A DNA stretch of 22,381 bases from CAYHXN01 sp964360605 (GCA_964360605.1 CAYHXN010000009.1:1-22381), one strand, 5' to 3'; shown: positions 1-7,260, numbered from the stretch's first letter. Notes: a model not told the origin generated them from the sequence alone. Program-made: numbers and translations.

Positions 1-855
1 AAAGCAAAATCCCATTCCGGATTATTGGTCGTTTTCTTAAAATCATTGGAACATTTGCCGGAAATCGTAAAAACTTTGTTACCGTTACGGCCGATTAGTT
101 TGGAATCTTTTGACGATAATACATTTAAACTGGCAGCCAAGTTTTTTTGGGGATTTGCCAAGCAAGTGGGCGCGAAAAATTTTTTGTCGCTGGCGTTTAA
201 ATTTTTGCCGGAGATTTTAGCAATGCTGACCGGCGGCGTTCCCAAACTTTTAGTGCTGGCGGAATTTGAAGCCAATAATCAATACGAAGTGGATAAACAA
301 ATTGCGGCGGCGCGGGAAAAACTTTTGCCGTTCGGTCTGAAAACGCTTTCCGCTAACACCGAAGAGAAAGCCAGAAAATACTGGATAATGCGGCGGGAAA
401 GTTTTAATCTTTTGCGGCATAGGGTAAAAAATCGCAAGACCGCTCCGTTTATTGATGATTTAATTGTACGGCCGGAATATTTACCGGATTTTTTGCCGAA
501 ACTTTATGGAATTTTGGAACGCTTCAAGTTTTTATATACCATTGCCGGCCATATGGGAGACGGCAATTTTCATGTTATTCCATTAATGCGTTTGGAGCGG
601 GAGGAAGAGCGGGCGAAGATCGCTCCGGCGATGGATGAGGTGTATAAGTTGGTTTTCCAGTACGGCGGTTCTATTTCTGCCGAACACAACGACGGTTTAA
701 TTCGTAGTCCATATCTCCGGCAAATGTACGGTGAGGAAATTTACCGAATTTTTGAAGAAATTAAAAAGATTTTTGACCCGCAAAATATTTTTAATCCAGG
801 CAAGAAAGTGGGGGCGGATTTGAGTTACGCTTTAAGTCATATCAAGAAAGAATAG
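1..855 (+). CDS. FAD-linked oxidase, C-terminal part (GlcD / D-lactate dehydrogenase type), 5' truncated
   Basis: The reading frame is open from base 1, so the gene starts before the window and the TTG at 25 is only an internal codon. The visible 284 residues match the substrate-binding C-terminal half of the GlcD/YdiJ group of FAD/FMN dehydrogenases. Near the end are the family signatures GHMGDGNFH, SAEHNDGLIR and the closing IFDPQNIFNPGKK. Family members oxidise 2-hydroxy acids such as D-lactate or glycolate with FAD, which is bound by an N-terminal domain not in the window. No iron-sulphur C-terminal extension is present, so this is the single-domain form. It ends in a stem-loop that also serves the converging minus-strand genes. 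The family is clear; the substrate cannot be read from this part. Confidence 0.9.
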   Translation, partial: KAKSHSGLLVVFLKSLEHLPEIVKTLLPLRPISLESFDDNTFKLAAKFFWGFAKQVGAKNFLSLAFKFLPEILAMLTGGVPKLLVLAEFEANNQYEVDKQIAAAREKLLPFGLKTLSANTEEKARKYWIMRRESFNLLRHRVKNRKTAPFIDDLIVRPEYLPDFLPKLYGILERFKFLYTIAGHMGDGNFHVIPLMRLEREEERAKIAPAMDEVYKLVFQYGGSISAEHNDGLIRSPYLRQMYGEEIYRIFEEIKKIFDPQNIFNPGKKVGADLSYALSHIKKE

Positions 856-857
856 AA

Positions 858-880
858 AAATAGACCCAGCGGGTCTATTT
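858..880. terminator. Bidirectional stem-loop terminator
   Basis: A perfect 10-bp stem (AAATAGACCC / GGGTCTATTT) closes an AGC loop. It has T-rich flanks in both directions and sits between the 3' ends of the FAD oxidase and the minus-strand zinc-ribbon gene. Confidence 0.85.
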
Positions 881-890
881 AGGTTTATTC

Positions 891-1181
891 TCAAACAAAA
901 TAGAAATGAAATTTACAACCATTACATTTCCAACCGCTAGGTAAACTATCGTAGATTACACCGAACTGCCATTTATGGCATTTCGGACACCAGGCGCGCA
1001 AACTGCCATTTTTGTTTCTATTCCGGCAGGTTTTTTTCGGACAGACGCGTATTAGGGCAACATATTTTTTGGCTGAAACTGGAACAGTAGTCCAGGCTTC
1101 TTGCCAACACTCCATCAACGTTTTTGAGAAAAGTAGTTTGGCTAATTCTCCGCACTTCGGGCATTTAGGTTCGGATTTCAA
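891..1181 (-). CDS. Small zinc-ribbon protein of unknown function
   Basis: A 96-residue protein with four cysteine pairs: C7/C10 (CPKC), C47/C52, C65/C68 (CPKC) and C86/C89 (CNGC). This spacing can build two Cys4 zinc sites. I recognise no named family; zinc ribbons of this kind bind nucleic acid or protein partners. The start is a TTG at 1181-1179 that overlaps the TGA stop of the upstream glycosyltransferase (TTGA), with a GGTGA just before it. The pair is therefore probably co-transcribed and translationally coupled. The next ATG, at residue 23, would cut off the first CPKC pair, which favours the TTG. Whether it is linked in function to the glycosyltransferase is unknown. Confidence 0.7.
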   Translation of the reverse strand: MKSEPKCPKCGELAKLLFSKTLMECWQEAWTTVPVSAKKYVALIRVCPKKTCRNRNKNGSLRAWCPKCHKWQFGVIYDSLPSGWKCNGCKFHFYFV

Positions 1182-2337
1182 TTTTCACCAACAAGTTCCT
1201 GTATCTGATTGTAAATCAATTTTTTAAACTTGTCTTTAGAAAATCTTTGCGCGGAACGGGAGATGTTGTAACGGTTCCAGCGGTTTTTTTCAAACTTTTC
1301 CACGGCGGCAATGACGGATTCCGGAGTTTGTTCGTTAAAGAGAACTCCTGTCTTGCTGTCACGAATTATTTCCAGCGCGCCGCCGTCGGCATAAGCAATA
1401 ACTGGTGTTCCGCAGGCCTGCGCTTCAGCGGCGACTAGACCAAAATCTTCCACTTGAGGAAAAATTAGAGCTTTGGCGCCGTTGTAGAGTTTACGGAGTT
1501 CCTGCTCGTTGTTTATAAAAGGCACAAGTTCAATATTCTTGAAACTTGAAACTTGAGACTTGATTCTTTGTTCCTCCGGTCCGGAGCCGACGATTTTTAA
1601 AGGCAAACCGAGTTTGGCAAAAGCGTCTATTACCAAGTCAAAACGCTTGTAGTGGAGAAGGCGTCCAATNNNNNNNNNNNNNNNNNNNNNNNNNNNNNNN
1701 NNNNNNNNNNNNNNNNNNNNNNNNNNNNNNNNNNNNNNNNNNNNNNNNNNNNNNNNNNNNNNNNNNNNNAAAATTTTTTGGTATCTACCGGGGGATATAT
1801 CACTGAAGCGTTTCGGTTATAGTAATTTTTTATTTTTCCCGCGATAAATTGAGAATTAGCAAGCAAAACATCTGGTTTCTGGCCAGCTTTATAATCCCAA
1901 TCACGAAGCCAATTAAGAATGGGTTTAGAAATGAGAAATAAGAAATGAGAAATGAGGCCATTGAGATAAGTTTCTTGTTCCCACGCATAGCGCAGAGGAG
2001 TGTGGACGTAGGAGATATGTTTGATATTTGATTTAATACCAATTCCTTTCGCGAATCCGGCGGTGTCGGAAATAATTAAATCGTAATCACCGTCAATAGA
2101 CAAGGTTTTCATGGCAACCGGCATCAATGGTATAAAAGGGCGGTGGTTTTTACGGGCTTCCGGAAAGTCTAGAATAGAAGTTTTCACTTCGCGGTTCATG
2201 AATTTGCCGAAAGTTTTTTCCGGGTCATAAAGGAGCGTGTAAATAGGCGCTTCAGGAAACATTTCCATTAATACTTCTAACACTCGTTCTCCGCCGCCGT
2301 ATTGGTTTAGATAGTCGTGAATTAGGGCAACGCGCAT
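1178..2337 (-). CDS. Family-4 glycosyltransferase, interrupted by an assembly gap
   Basis: One gene appears as two pieces because 100 Ns lie inside it. The 5' piece (2337 to 1770) starts MRVALIHDYL, carries the YGGGERVLE acceptor-side motif of GT-B glycosyltransferases and stops after a YPPVDTKKF stretch. The 3' piece resumes with IGRLLHYKRFDLVIDAF, followed by the GSGPEE motif and the E-x7-E signature (EAQACGTPVIAYADGGALEII). The order is that of WbaZ/mannosyltransferase-like GT4 enzymes, which add sugars from nucleotide-sugar donors to lipid-linked glycans. The pieces are in different frames only because the N run has an arbitrary length. A divergent phosphoglycosyl transferase lies next to it, which fits envelope polysaccharide synthesis. 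Donor and acceptor sugars are not known. Confidence 0.88.
1670..1769. other. Assembly gap (100 Ns)
   Basis: Exactly 100 consecutive N bases fall between the two parts of the glycosyltransferase. The round number suggests a scaffolding placeholder rather than a measured distance. Confidence 0.99.
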
Positions 2338-2343
2338 AATTAA

Positions 2344-2405
2344 ACTATGACAAATGACGATAACTATGACAACAAAATTTATTAGTCATAGTCTTAGTCA
2401 TAGTC
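2344..2405. repeat. Nested inverted and tandem repeats in a divergent promoter region
   Basis: ACTATGAC occurs at 2344-2351 and 2363-2370. Its reverse complement GTCATAGT occurs at 2385-2392 and 2397-2404. The right-hand copies form a 12-base tandem repeat TTAGTCATAGTC (2382-2393 and 2394-2405). The four copies can pair as an inner and an outer 8-bp stem. They lie between the divergent glycosyltransferase and phosphoglycosyl-transferase genes, so they could be operator sites or simply an unstable small repeat. Confidence 0.75.
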
Positions 2406-2411
2406 TATAAT
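2406..2411 (+). promoter_or_regulatory. -10 box of the sugar-phosphate transferase gene
   Basis: A perfect TATAAT ends 7 bases before the ATG at 2419, so transcription should begin at or next to the start codon. There is no room for a Shine-Dalgarno site. Only a weak -35 (TTAGTC) lies upstream, inside the tandem repeat. Confidence 0.6.
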
Positions 2412-2418
2412 TTCTATA

Positions 2419-3006
2419 ATGAATCGGTTTTTAGATATCATTGGTTCTTTCGCCGGCCTAATTTTATCCGTCCCATTGTGGCCAATCGTGGCTTTGGCAA
2501 TTAAATTGGAAACAAAAGGGCCAGTGTTGGCGCGGTTAGCGCGAATAAGCGGAGGTAAAACAATTTACGTTTACAAATTTCGTTCTATGATTGATGGGGC
2601 GCATCCGATGAAAACCCAGCTTCAACACTTAAATGAACGCCAAGACGGCCCGTTTTTCAAGATTAAAAACGATCCGCGCTTGACTCGTTCTGGGAAATTA
2701 ATCCGAAAATTTCGTTTTGACGAAATTCCCCAGTTTATAAATGTACTTAAAGGAGAAATGGCGCTGGTTGGACCGCGACCTCATGAGCCCGAAGAAATAG
2801 CGCGATATCCGGAAAGTTACCGACACATTCCTATAGCTAAAGCGGGCATCACCGGCCTTTCGCAGGTGAGTGGCGCTTCCAATTTACCATTCTTACAAGA
2901 GTTGGAAATGGACGCTCGCTATTTAAAAAACAAATCTTTAGGGCTGGATCTTAAAATTATCGCTAAAACCGCGGCGATATTGTTTTTTGACCCAAGCGCG
3001 GTTTAG
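2419..3006 (+). CDS. Monotopic phosphoglycosyl transferase (bacterial sugar transferase, PglC/WcaJ family)
   Basis: The 195-residue length matches the minimal PglC-type enzyme. It has an N-terminal membrane re-entrant helix (about 5-29), the YKFRSM motif (52-57), a DPRLTRSG stretch, the catalytic Asp-Glu pair in FDEIPQ (D101, E102) and KGEMALVGPRP. Known family members move a sugar phosphate from a nucleotide sugar to undecaprenyl phosphate, the first membrane step in making glycans. It is divergent from a family-4 glycosyltransferase, so the two plausibly belong to one surface-glycan pathway. The start is fixed by a TATAAT just upstream; no ribosome binding site is visible. rpsB follows 39 bases later behind its own promoter. 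The sugar is unknown. Confidence 0.92.
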   Translation: MNRFLDIIGSFAGLILSVPLWPIVALAIKLETKGPVLARLARISGGKTIYVYKFRSMIDGAHPMKTQLQHLNERQDGPFFKIKNDPRLTRSGKLIRKFRFDEIPQFINVLKGEMALVGPRPHEPEEIARYPESYRHIPIAKAGITGLSQVSGASNLPFLQELEMDARYLKNKSLGLDLKIIAKTAAILFFDPSAV

Positions 3007-3008
3007 GG

Positions 3009-3037
3009 TTGACTGCGGCCGGTTTTTTTATTATATT
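3009..3037 (+). promoter_or_regulatory. Sigma-70-type promoter of rpsB
   Basis: TTGACT (3009-3014), a 17-bp spacer and TATATT (3032-3037). The -10 ends 8 bases before the rpsB ATG, which predicts a leaderless or nearly leaderless mRNA. Confidence 0.75.
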
Positions 3038-3045
3038 CTCTAGTA

Positions 3046-3765
3046 ATGTTAGAAATAACAAACAAAGACACTTTGGCGGTTTCGGAAGAGCAAATTGCTC
3101 TTAATCCAGAAGAAGCCGCTATTATGGAAGAAATGGTCAAAGCCGGACTGCTTTATGGCCGCAAAAAATCCAAAACCAATCCGCGGATGGGCAAGTTTAT
3201 TTTTGCTAACCGCAGCGGTTTTGAATTATTGGATCTCTCAAAAACTTTGGAAGGAATAAGTTCCGCCCGGGAATTTATAAAAGGAATTCAAGAAAAAAAG
3301 GGATTTATTTTACTGATTGGCACCCAGCCGGCGGCCCGAAAACTAGTTGAAGAGTTTGCCAAAAAGCAAAGCTACCCCTTTGTTATAGAAAGATGGTTGG
3401 GCGGTACTTTAACTAATTTCCAAACTATTTCCAAAAGAATTCAATATCTTATTAAACTTAAAGCTGACCGTGCTACTGGAAAGCTGGAAAAGTATACCAA
3501 AAAAGAACGTATTGGTTTTGACCGAGAAATTGCCCGTTTGGAAGAGTTGATGGGAGGATTGGAAGTAATGTTAAAGTTACCGGACGCGGTTTTGATTGTT
3601 GACGCCGCTGTACATGATACGGCAGTCCGCGAAGCGCGTAAGATGAAAATCCCGATTATAGCTTTGCTAAACACCGATAATAATCCCGACGTTATTCAGT
3701 ACCCGATTCCTGGCAACACCGCTTCGCAGTCCAGTTTGAATTGGATTTTATCCAAGCTTTTCTAG
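3046..3765 (+). CDS. rpsB: 30S ribosomal protein S2
   Basis: The 239-residue protein has the usual S2 landmarks: an N-terminal GLLYGRKKSKTNPRM segment (H is normally found where Y37 sits), LLIGTQPAARKLVEEFA, the RWLGGTLTNFQTI signature, and the C-terminal DAAVHDTAVREARKMKIPIIALLNTD and PGNTAS blocks. S2 binds the head/body junction of the small subunit. It is directly followed by tsf 13 bases later, the classic rpsB-tsf order. The first about 28 residues form an acidic extension before the core. The start is set by the promoter immediately upstream. Confidence 0.97.
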   Translation: MLEITNKDTLAVSEEQIALNPEEAAIMEEMVKAGLLYGRKKSKTNPRMGKFIFANRSGFELLDLSKTLEGISSAREFIKGIQEKKGFILLIGTQPAARKLVEEFAKKQSYPFVIERWLGGTLTNFQTISKRIQYLIKLKADRATGKLEKYTKKERIGFDREIARLEELMGGLEVMLKLPDAVLIVDAAVHDTAVREARKMKIPIIALLNTDNNPDVIQYPIPGNTASQSSLNWILSKLF

Positions 3766-3771
3766 TAGAAT
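3766..3771 (+). promoter_or_regulatory. Possible -10 box in front of tsf
   Basis: TAGAAT begins right after the rpsB stop and ends 7 bases before the tsf ATG. The -35 is poor (TTGGAT with a 19-bp spacer). It repeats the -10/ATG spacing seen at other genes here and could give tsf its own leaderless transcript besides read-through from rpsB. Confidence 0.35.
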
Positions 3772-3778
3772 AAAAACT

Positions 3779-4219
3779 ATGGTTAACGAAATTCAAAGAT
3801 TGCGCGAAGCGACCGGCGCGGGGATTATGGATTGTAAAAAGGCCCTAAATGAAGCCAAGGGTGATTTTGATACCGCGGTAAAAATTATTAACGAACGCGG
3901 TTTGGTGAAGGCCGAAAATAAAGCTGATCGGGCTACCGGCGCCGGTATTTTGGAATCCTATATTCATAACGGGCGAGTCGGCGTTTTATTGGATTTGCGC
4001 TGTGAGACAGATTTCGTGGTTCGCTCCGAGCCATTTAGAGAATTAGCTCATGAGCTGGTAATGCAGATCGCGGCGATGAATCCCGCTGAACCCGCTGATT
4101 TACTGAAACAGCCGTATATTAAAGACCCGACAATTATCGTGGAGAATTTAATTAAAAGTTTGATTGCTAAGGTAGGGGAGAATATTCGGGTTGAGAAATT
4201 TTGCCGATACGAACTGTAA
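3779..4219 (+). CDS. tsf: Translation elongation factor Ts, short form
   Basis: A 146-residue EF-Ts, about half the length of the E. coli protein. The N-terminal UBA-like domain (IQRLREATGAGIMDCKKALNEAKGDFDTAVK) and the core CETDFV motif (TDFV contacts EF-Tu) are intact. Only one dimerisation subdomain follows, as in the short Thermus-type and candidate-phyla forms. EF-Ts recycles EF-Tu from GDP to GTP. It follows rpsB and is followed within 3 bases by a small membrane protein gene, so the three may share a transcript. No Shine-Dalgarno sequence precedes the ATG. Confidence 0.95.
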   Translation: MVNEIQRLREATGAGIMDCKKALNEAKGDFDTAVKIINERGLVKAENKADRATGAGILESYIHNGRVGVLLDLRCETDFVVRSEPFRELAHELVMQIAAMNPAEPADLLKQPYIKDPTIIVENLIKSLIAKVGENIRVEKFCRYEL

Positions 4220-4222
4220 AAT

Positions 4223-4564
4223 ATGTACGATTTTCTTCTCCAAATTATTACTTTTTCCGCGTTGGCGGCAATTGTTGCTATTCTAGCACGGGCGCTGCCG
4301 CGTGTTTCGGAAATTGAAACGGGCACTCAAAAAGCGAACTACCTTGACCGCTTTTTAAAGAGGCTTCCGCTTTCCAAGATTGACGCGAATATTAACGCTT
4401 TTTGGGATAAGCTTTTACGCCGTCTTAAAGTGATAATTTTAAAAGTAGATAATTTAGTTAACAAACTTTTACATCGCGTTAAAAAAACCGAGGCCAAAAG
4501 TGAGTCCTTGCCGCAAGCCGTTGCCCAACCGGAACAAACCGAAGAAAACAAAAACGTCCCGTAG
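4223..4564 (+). CDS. Small single-pass membrane protein, unknown function
   Basis: A 113-residue protein with one N-terminal transmembrane helix (about 5-25). A basic, amphipathic middle part (40-92, rich in K/R/L) follows, then a Q/E-rich tail (93-113). The N-terminus faces out and the basic part should lie in the cytoplasm next to the membrane. I recognise no family. The ATG lies 3 bases after the tsf stop, which suggests co-translation. The stop codon is inside the stem-loop terminator that ends the operon. The small size and lone helix are typical of unassigned genes in candidate-phyla genomes. Confidence 0.7.
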   Translation: MYDFLLQIITFSALAAIVAILARALPRVSEIETGTQKANYLDRFLKRLPLSKIDANINAFWDKLLRRLKVIILKVDNLVNKLLHRVKKTEAKSESLPQAVAQPEQTEENKNVP

Positions 4565-4577
4565 GACGTTTTTTTGT
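4550..4577 (+). terminator. Terminator of the rpsB-tsf unit
   Basis: AAAAACGTCC and GGACGTTTTT pair around a CGTA loop, followed by more T. The hairpin contains the stop codon of the upstream gene. Confidence 0.85.
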
Positions 4578-4579
4578 TG

Positions 4580-4651
4580 AGCCGTCCCCGGGACTTGAAC
4601 CCAGAACCTTCGCTTTACAAAAGCGTTGCTCTGCCATTGAGCTAGGACGGC
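4580..4651 (-). tRNA. tRNA-Thr(TGT)
   Basis: A cloverleaf reads on the minus strand with a 7-bp acceptor (GCCGTCC/GGACGGC), a D-stem GCTC/GAGC, a TTTGTAA anticodon loop giving TGT, and a T-arm with GTTCAAG. Position 27-43 is an A-A mismatch. No CCA is encoded (the 3' flank reads TCAA). It lies downstream of tRNA-Tyr on the same strand. Confidence 0.93.
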
Positions 4652-4688
4652 GAATAATGCTTGTCTGAAATTATTTCCACCCTCACGC

Positions 4689-4706
4689 GAGCCAAGTAGT
4701 TGGCTC
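4689..4706. other. Short hairpin between two tRNA genes
   Basis: GAGCCAA and TTGGCTC pair perfectly around a GTAG loop, in the 69-base spacer between tRNA-Tyr and tRNA-Thr. There is no T-run on either side, so it is more likely a processing or structural element of the tRNA precursor than a terminator. Confidence 0.5.
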
Positions 4707-4720
4707 ACTCTTGAATTTTG

Positions 4721-4804
4721 TGGGCAGGGAGGGATTCGAACCCCCGTAGCCGCTAGGGCGCGTGGTCTACAGCCACGTGCATTTGACCGCTCTGCCACCT
4801 GCCC
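4721..4804 (-). tRNA. tRNA-Tyr(GTA)
   Basis: An 84-base class-II tRNA on the minus strand. It has acceptor GGGCAGG/CCTGCCC, anticodon stem CGTGG/CCACG with loop CTGTAGA (anticodon GTA), a long variable arm and a GGTTCGAAT T-loop. CCA is not encoded. Confidence 0.94.
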
Positions 4805-4848
4805 GTTCGTGATTTATATAATAACACGAATTAAAGTTTTTTAACAGA

Positions 4849-4876
4849 TTGCGTAACTTTTTGTAATTGCTAAAAT
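4849..4876 (+). promoter_or_regulatory. Possible promoter of the S41 peptidase-like gene
   Basis: TTGCGT, a 16-bp spacer and TAAAAT, about 30 bases before the ATG at 4906. The leader ends in AAAAAGAGTAAAG, a weak purine-rich ribosome site. Confidence 0.4.
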
Positions 4877-4905
4877 CAATTTTAGTTATTTGAAAAAGAG
4901 TAAAG

Positions 4906-6210
4906 ATGCGTTTTAGGATTCCGCTGATCGTGCTGGCGTTTTTAGTTGTTCTCGCGCCGCAGTGTCAAGCTACTCTTATTCAGGACGCGGAGCTTGTCTT
5001 TCAAGCGAGCGAAGTTCTGAAATCGTCCTATTATAATCTCGCTACCTTAAATTGGCCCAAGCTTTATAACGGTGCGCTCAACGGCATGGCTACTGATTTG
5101 AAAAATAGGAATGTGGAGTTTGCGTCGGAAAAAATTAAAGACGACGCGAGTAAAGAAGAGGCCGAAAAAGTATTTAAAGATGAGTTTAAAAAGGCGCGTG
5201 ACGCGATTAAAGACCAACAGGGCATCCCTAAACACCTTTTAGAATTTTCAGCTGTTCGTTATTTATTAATGACAGTTGACGATTCCCATACTAGTTTTAT
5301 GGATCCGGAAGTGTATCGCGACTTTAATCAGCGTTTTAAGGAAGGATCTTATTCCGGTATTGGGGTAATCATAAAAAAGCTAGAAGATAATTTTTATTAT
5401 CTAATAGATGTTTTTCCTAACGGTCCGGCGTCAAAAGCAGGACTGAAACCGTATGATCAGATTTTGGAAATTAACGGAGAAGCCGTACCTAATGATATGG
5501 AAAAAATCAGGGGTAAAGTTAGGGGACCGAAGGGGACGGAAGTAGAATTAACTTTAGAAAGAAAAGGCGAGAAGGTAAAAGCTAAGATTAAGCGGGGAGA
5601 TATTACGCGTCCTCTTACTAAAGAAGAAGTTTTAATATCGGACAATAAAAAGCTCGGATACTTTCAACTTCATGGATTTGAATTTGGCATAGATAAAAAA
5701 ATAGCCGTTTTTATTAAAATGGCGGAGCAGCAAGGCGTTAAGGGTTTAATTTTAGATCTTCGCGGTAATCGGGGAGGATATATCACTACTCTGTACGACA
5801 TTTTGAAGTTTTTCTTGCCCAAAGGAACTCAAACCTTTGTTCTAAAAAGCAACGCTGGAGCCATTAATTATCAGATTGCTTCAAGTCCAATAACTGATCT
5901 GCCTTTAGTAGTTCTTATAGATGAAGATTCCCGATCCGCTTCGGAAGTTTTCGCGGCGGTTATCCAAGAACAGGAAAGAGGGAAGATTGTCGGTGTTCAA
6001 AGTCATGGCAGTGTTAGCGTTGGACAAGTTCATGAATTAGGATTGGATTGCGGGATGATGGTTACTGTTAGCCAACTTTTCACCGCTAAAGGAAAAAAAT
6101 TAGAAAAAGTCGGTATTCAGCCCGACACAGAGGTCAAGTTTACCAAAGAAAGCATACTTGCCGCTCAAGACGTTCAGTTAGAAAAAGCGATTGAGATTTT
6201 ATTGAAATAA
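4906..6210 (+). CDS. Exported S41 (C-terminal processing) peptidase-like protein lacking the catalytic lysine
   Basis: 434 residues. A signal peptide (1-22) is followed by an S41 N-terminal helical region with DDSHTSFM, a PDZ domain (about 148-230, YSGIGVII and GPASKAGLKPYDQILEING), and the peptidase core (LILDLRGNRGG at 281-291). The serine nucleophile of the S-A-S-A-S-E motif is kept as S344 in SRSASE. The lysine expected 25 residues later, in the T-F-G-K-G motif, is a serine (S369, in QSHGSVSVG). The +11 position is E355 rather than Asp. CtpA/Tsp enzymes cut C-terminal tails of envelope proteins using a Ser-Lys dyad. This copy may be inactive, use another base, or act as a binding protein. 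Its own terminator follows. Confidence 0.9.
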   Translation: MRFRIPLIVLAFLVVLAPQCQATLIQDAELVFQASEVLKSSYYNLATLNWPKLYNGALNGMATDLKNRNVEFASEKIKDDASKEEAEKVFKDEFKKARDAIKDQQGIPKHLLEFSAVRYLLMTVDDSHTSFMDPEVYRDFNQRFKEGSYSGIGVIIKKLEDNFYYLIDVFPNGPASKAGLKPYDQILEINGEAVPNDMEKIRGKVRGPKGTEVELTLERKGEKVKAKIKRGDITRPLTKEEVLISDNKKLGYFQLHGFEFGIDKKIAVFIKMAEQQGVKGLILDLRGNRGGYITTLYDILKFFLPKGTQTFVLKSNAGAINYQIASSPITDLPLVVLIDEDSRSASEVFAAVIQEQERGKIVGVQSHGSVSVGQVHELGLDCGMMVTVSQLFTAKGKKLEKVGIQPDTEVKFTKESILAAQDVQLEKAIEILLK

Positions 6211-6218
6211 TTAAAAAT

Positions 6219-6249
6219 ACTCTCGGTTCAATACCGGGAGTTTTAATTT
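6219..6249 (+). terminator. Terminator of the S41 peptidase-like gene
   Basis: ACTCTCGGT pairs with ACCGGGAGT (one T-G wobble) around TCAAT, followed by TTTTAATTT. Confidence 0.8.
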
Positions 6250-6261
6250 GTTAGGATAACG

Positions 6262-6267
6262 TATAAT
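6262..6267 (+). promoter_or_regulatory. -10 box of the phosphoribosyltransferase gene
   Basis: A perfect TATAAT ends 10 bases before the ATG at 6278. No convincing -35 and no Shine-Dalgarno sequence are present. Confidence 0.5.
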
Positions 6268-6277
6268 ATAAATTTTA

Positions 6278-7147
6278 ATGAAGGTATTAAAGTCTCTCGG
6301 TAAAGCTCGCCTATATCGGGTACAACGCCAGGATTTACCCTCTTATACTTATATTATTTCTAATCCAGATTCCCAAAAAATCCATTTTGATCCCACCATT
6401 ACTGATTTTGAACTTTCTAAACTTTCTACTCGTTGCAACGAAACTTTTTTAAAATTCGCCAAATTATTGGGGTTGTTTAGAGGAGCGCGAGCCAAAGATG
6501 TTTGTGAACTGATTTTAGTGTCTGGCGGATTTTACTATCACTTAAACCAAGCCTTTTATAGTGTTTTTGGTTATTCTTTACCGGCGGGTTTTATTGGGGT
6601 TCGGCGCGTGTTGGGAGACAAACCCCGTGGCGCCATTACTTACAATAATTTTGAGGCGATTCCAGAAAACAACATTACCATCATTGGGGACACCATCGCG
6701 ACCGGCGCCACTCTGATAGATTCCATCCGTTATTATTTAGCGAAGCACCCAAAAGTTAAAAAGATTATTATTTTCACTATTGCCGGAGCGTCGTCGGGAG
6801 CGCGGCGTTTGGCTGATTTAGAAAAAGAAATTAAAAGAAAATACGGAACCGAGCTTTACGTGTTTTTCTCCGATGGAATTTTTGGTTTGGATAAAAATCA
6901 AACGGATATGCGCTATTTTCATCGCGACAGTATTTTGGCTTCGGAATCCGCCGCCGCGGCGGAGAAAAAACTCGGAAGGTTTTTAGGAGAGCGTTTGTGC
7001 GTTATCTGGGACTGGGGACAGCGCAACAAAGACCCGCTGGGGCATCTTCATGAAGTAATTAAAGTTTGTCGGAAGCTTGGCAAGGCAGGGGAGAATATCG
7101 CTAAAAAAGCAAAAGCAAAGCTTAAAAACCGGGAGAAAGATTTATAA
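6278..7147 (+). CDS. Phosphoribosyltransferase-domain protein
   Basis: 289 residues. The PRPP-binding signature of type-I phosphoribosyltransferases is clear at 135-146 (IIGDTIATGATL), preceded by a substrate-hood region with YYHLNQAFYSVFGYSLPAGF (86-105) and VRRVLGD. The core resembles uracil-PRTase-like folds, but the N-terminal 60 residues and the basic C-terminal tail (about 255-289, AKKAKAKLK) are not typical, so the base or other acceptor is open. Members join PRPP to a nucleobase in salvage, or act as regulators. The gene stands alone, with its own -10 box, and runs into the region of a minus-strand tRNA-Thr. Confidence 0.75.
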   Translation: MKVLKSLGKARLYRVQRQDLPSYTYIISNPDSQKIHFDPTITDFELSKLSTRCNETFLKFAKLLGLFRGARAKDVCELILVSGGFYYHLNQAFYSVFGYSLPAGFIGVRRVLGDKPRGAITYNNFEAIPENNITIIGDTIATGATLIDSIRYYLAKHPKVKKIIIFTIAGASSGARRLADLEKEIKRKYGTELYVFFSDGIFGLDKNQTDMRYFHRDSILASESAAAAEKKLGRFLGERLCVIWDWGQRNKDPLGHLHEVIKVCRKLGKAGENIAKKAKAKLKNREKDL

Positions 7148-7151
7148 ATTG

Positions 7152-7224
7152 AGCCAATGGTCGGATTTGAACCGACGACCTACTCCTTACCATGGAGTTG
7201 CTCTACCAGCTGAGCTACATTGGC
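7152..7224 (-). tRNA. tRNA-Thr(GGT)
   Basis: Acceptor GCCAATG/CATTGGC, D-stem GCTC/GAGC, anticodon stem ACTCC/GGAGT with loop ATGGTAA (anticodon GGT), and T-loop GTTCAAAT. CCA is not encoded. It is the second threonine tRNA in the window. Confidence 0.95.
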
Positions 7225-7231
7225 ATCGTTC

Positions 7232-7260
7232 TTGAAATATTATACACTTCTTGCTATATT
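7232..7260 (+). promoter_or_regulatory. Promoter of rpmG
   Basis: TTGAAA (7232-7237), a 17-bp spacer and TATATT (7255-7260). The -10 ends 7 bases before the rpmG ATG, which again predicts a leaderless mRNA. Confidence 0.72.

Noticed and set aside
2344..2405. Minimal CRISPR array
   Set aside because: Repeats are 8-12 bases, inverted as well as direct, with no regular spacers and no cas genes.
3007..3030. Terminator after the sugar-phosphate transferase gene
   Set aside because: A T-run is present, but the GC-rich part before it does not form a convincing stem; the T-run is better read as part of the rpsB promoter spacer.
4469..4798. 109-residue minus-strand open frame
   Set aside because: It runs through both tRNA genes and the terminator; the sequence is explained by tRNA-Tyr, tRNA-Thr and the gene on the other strand.
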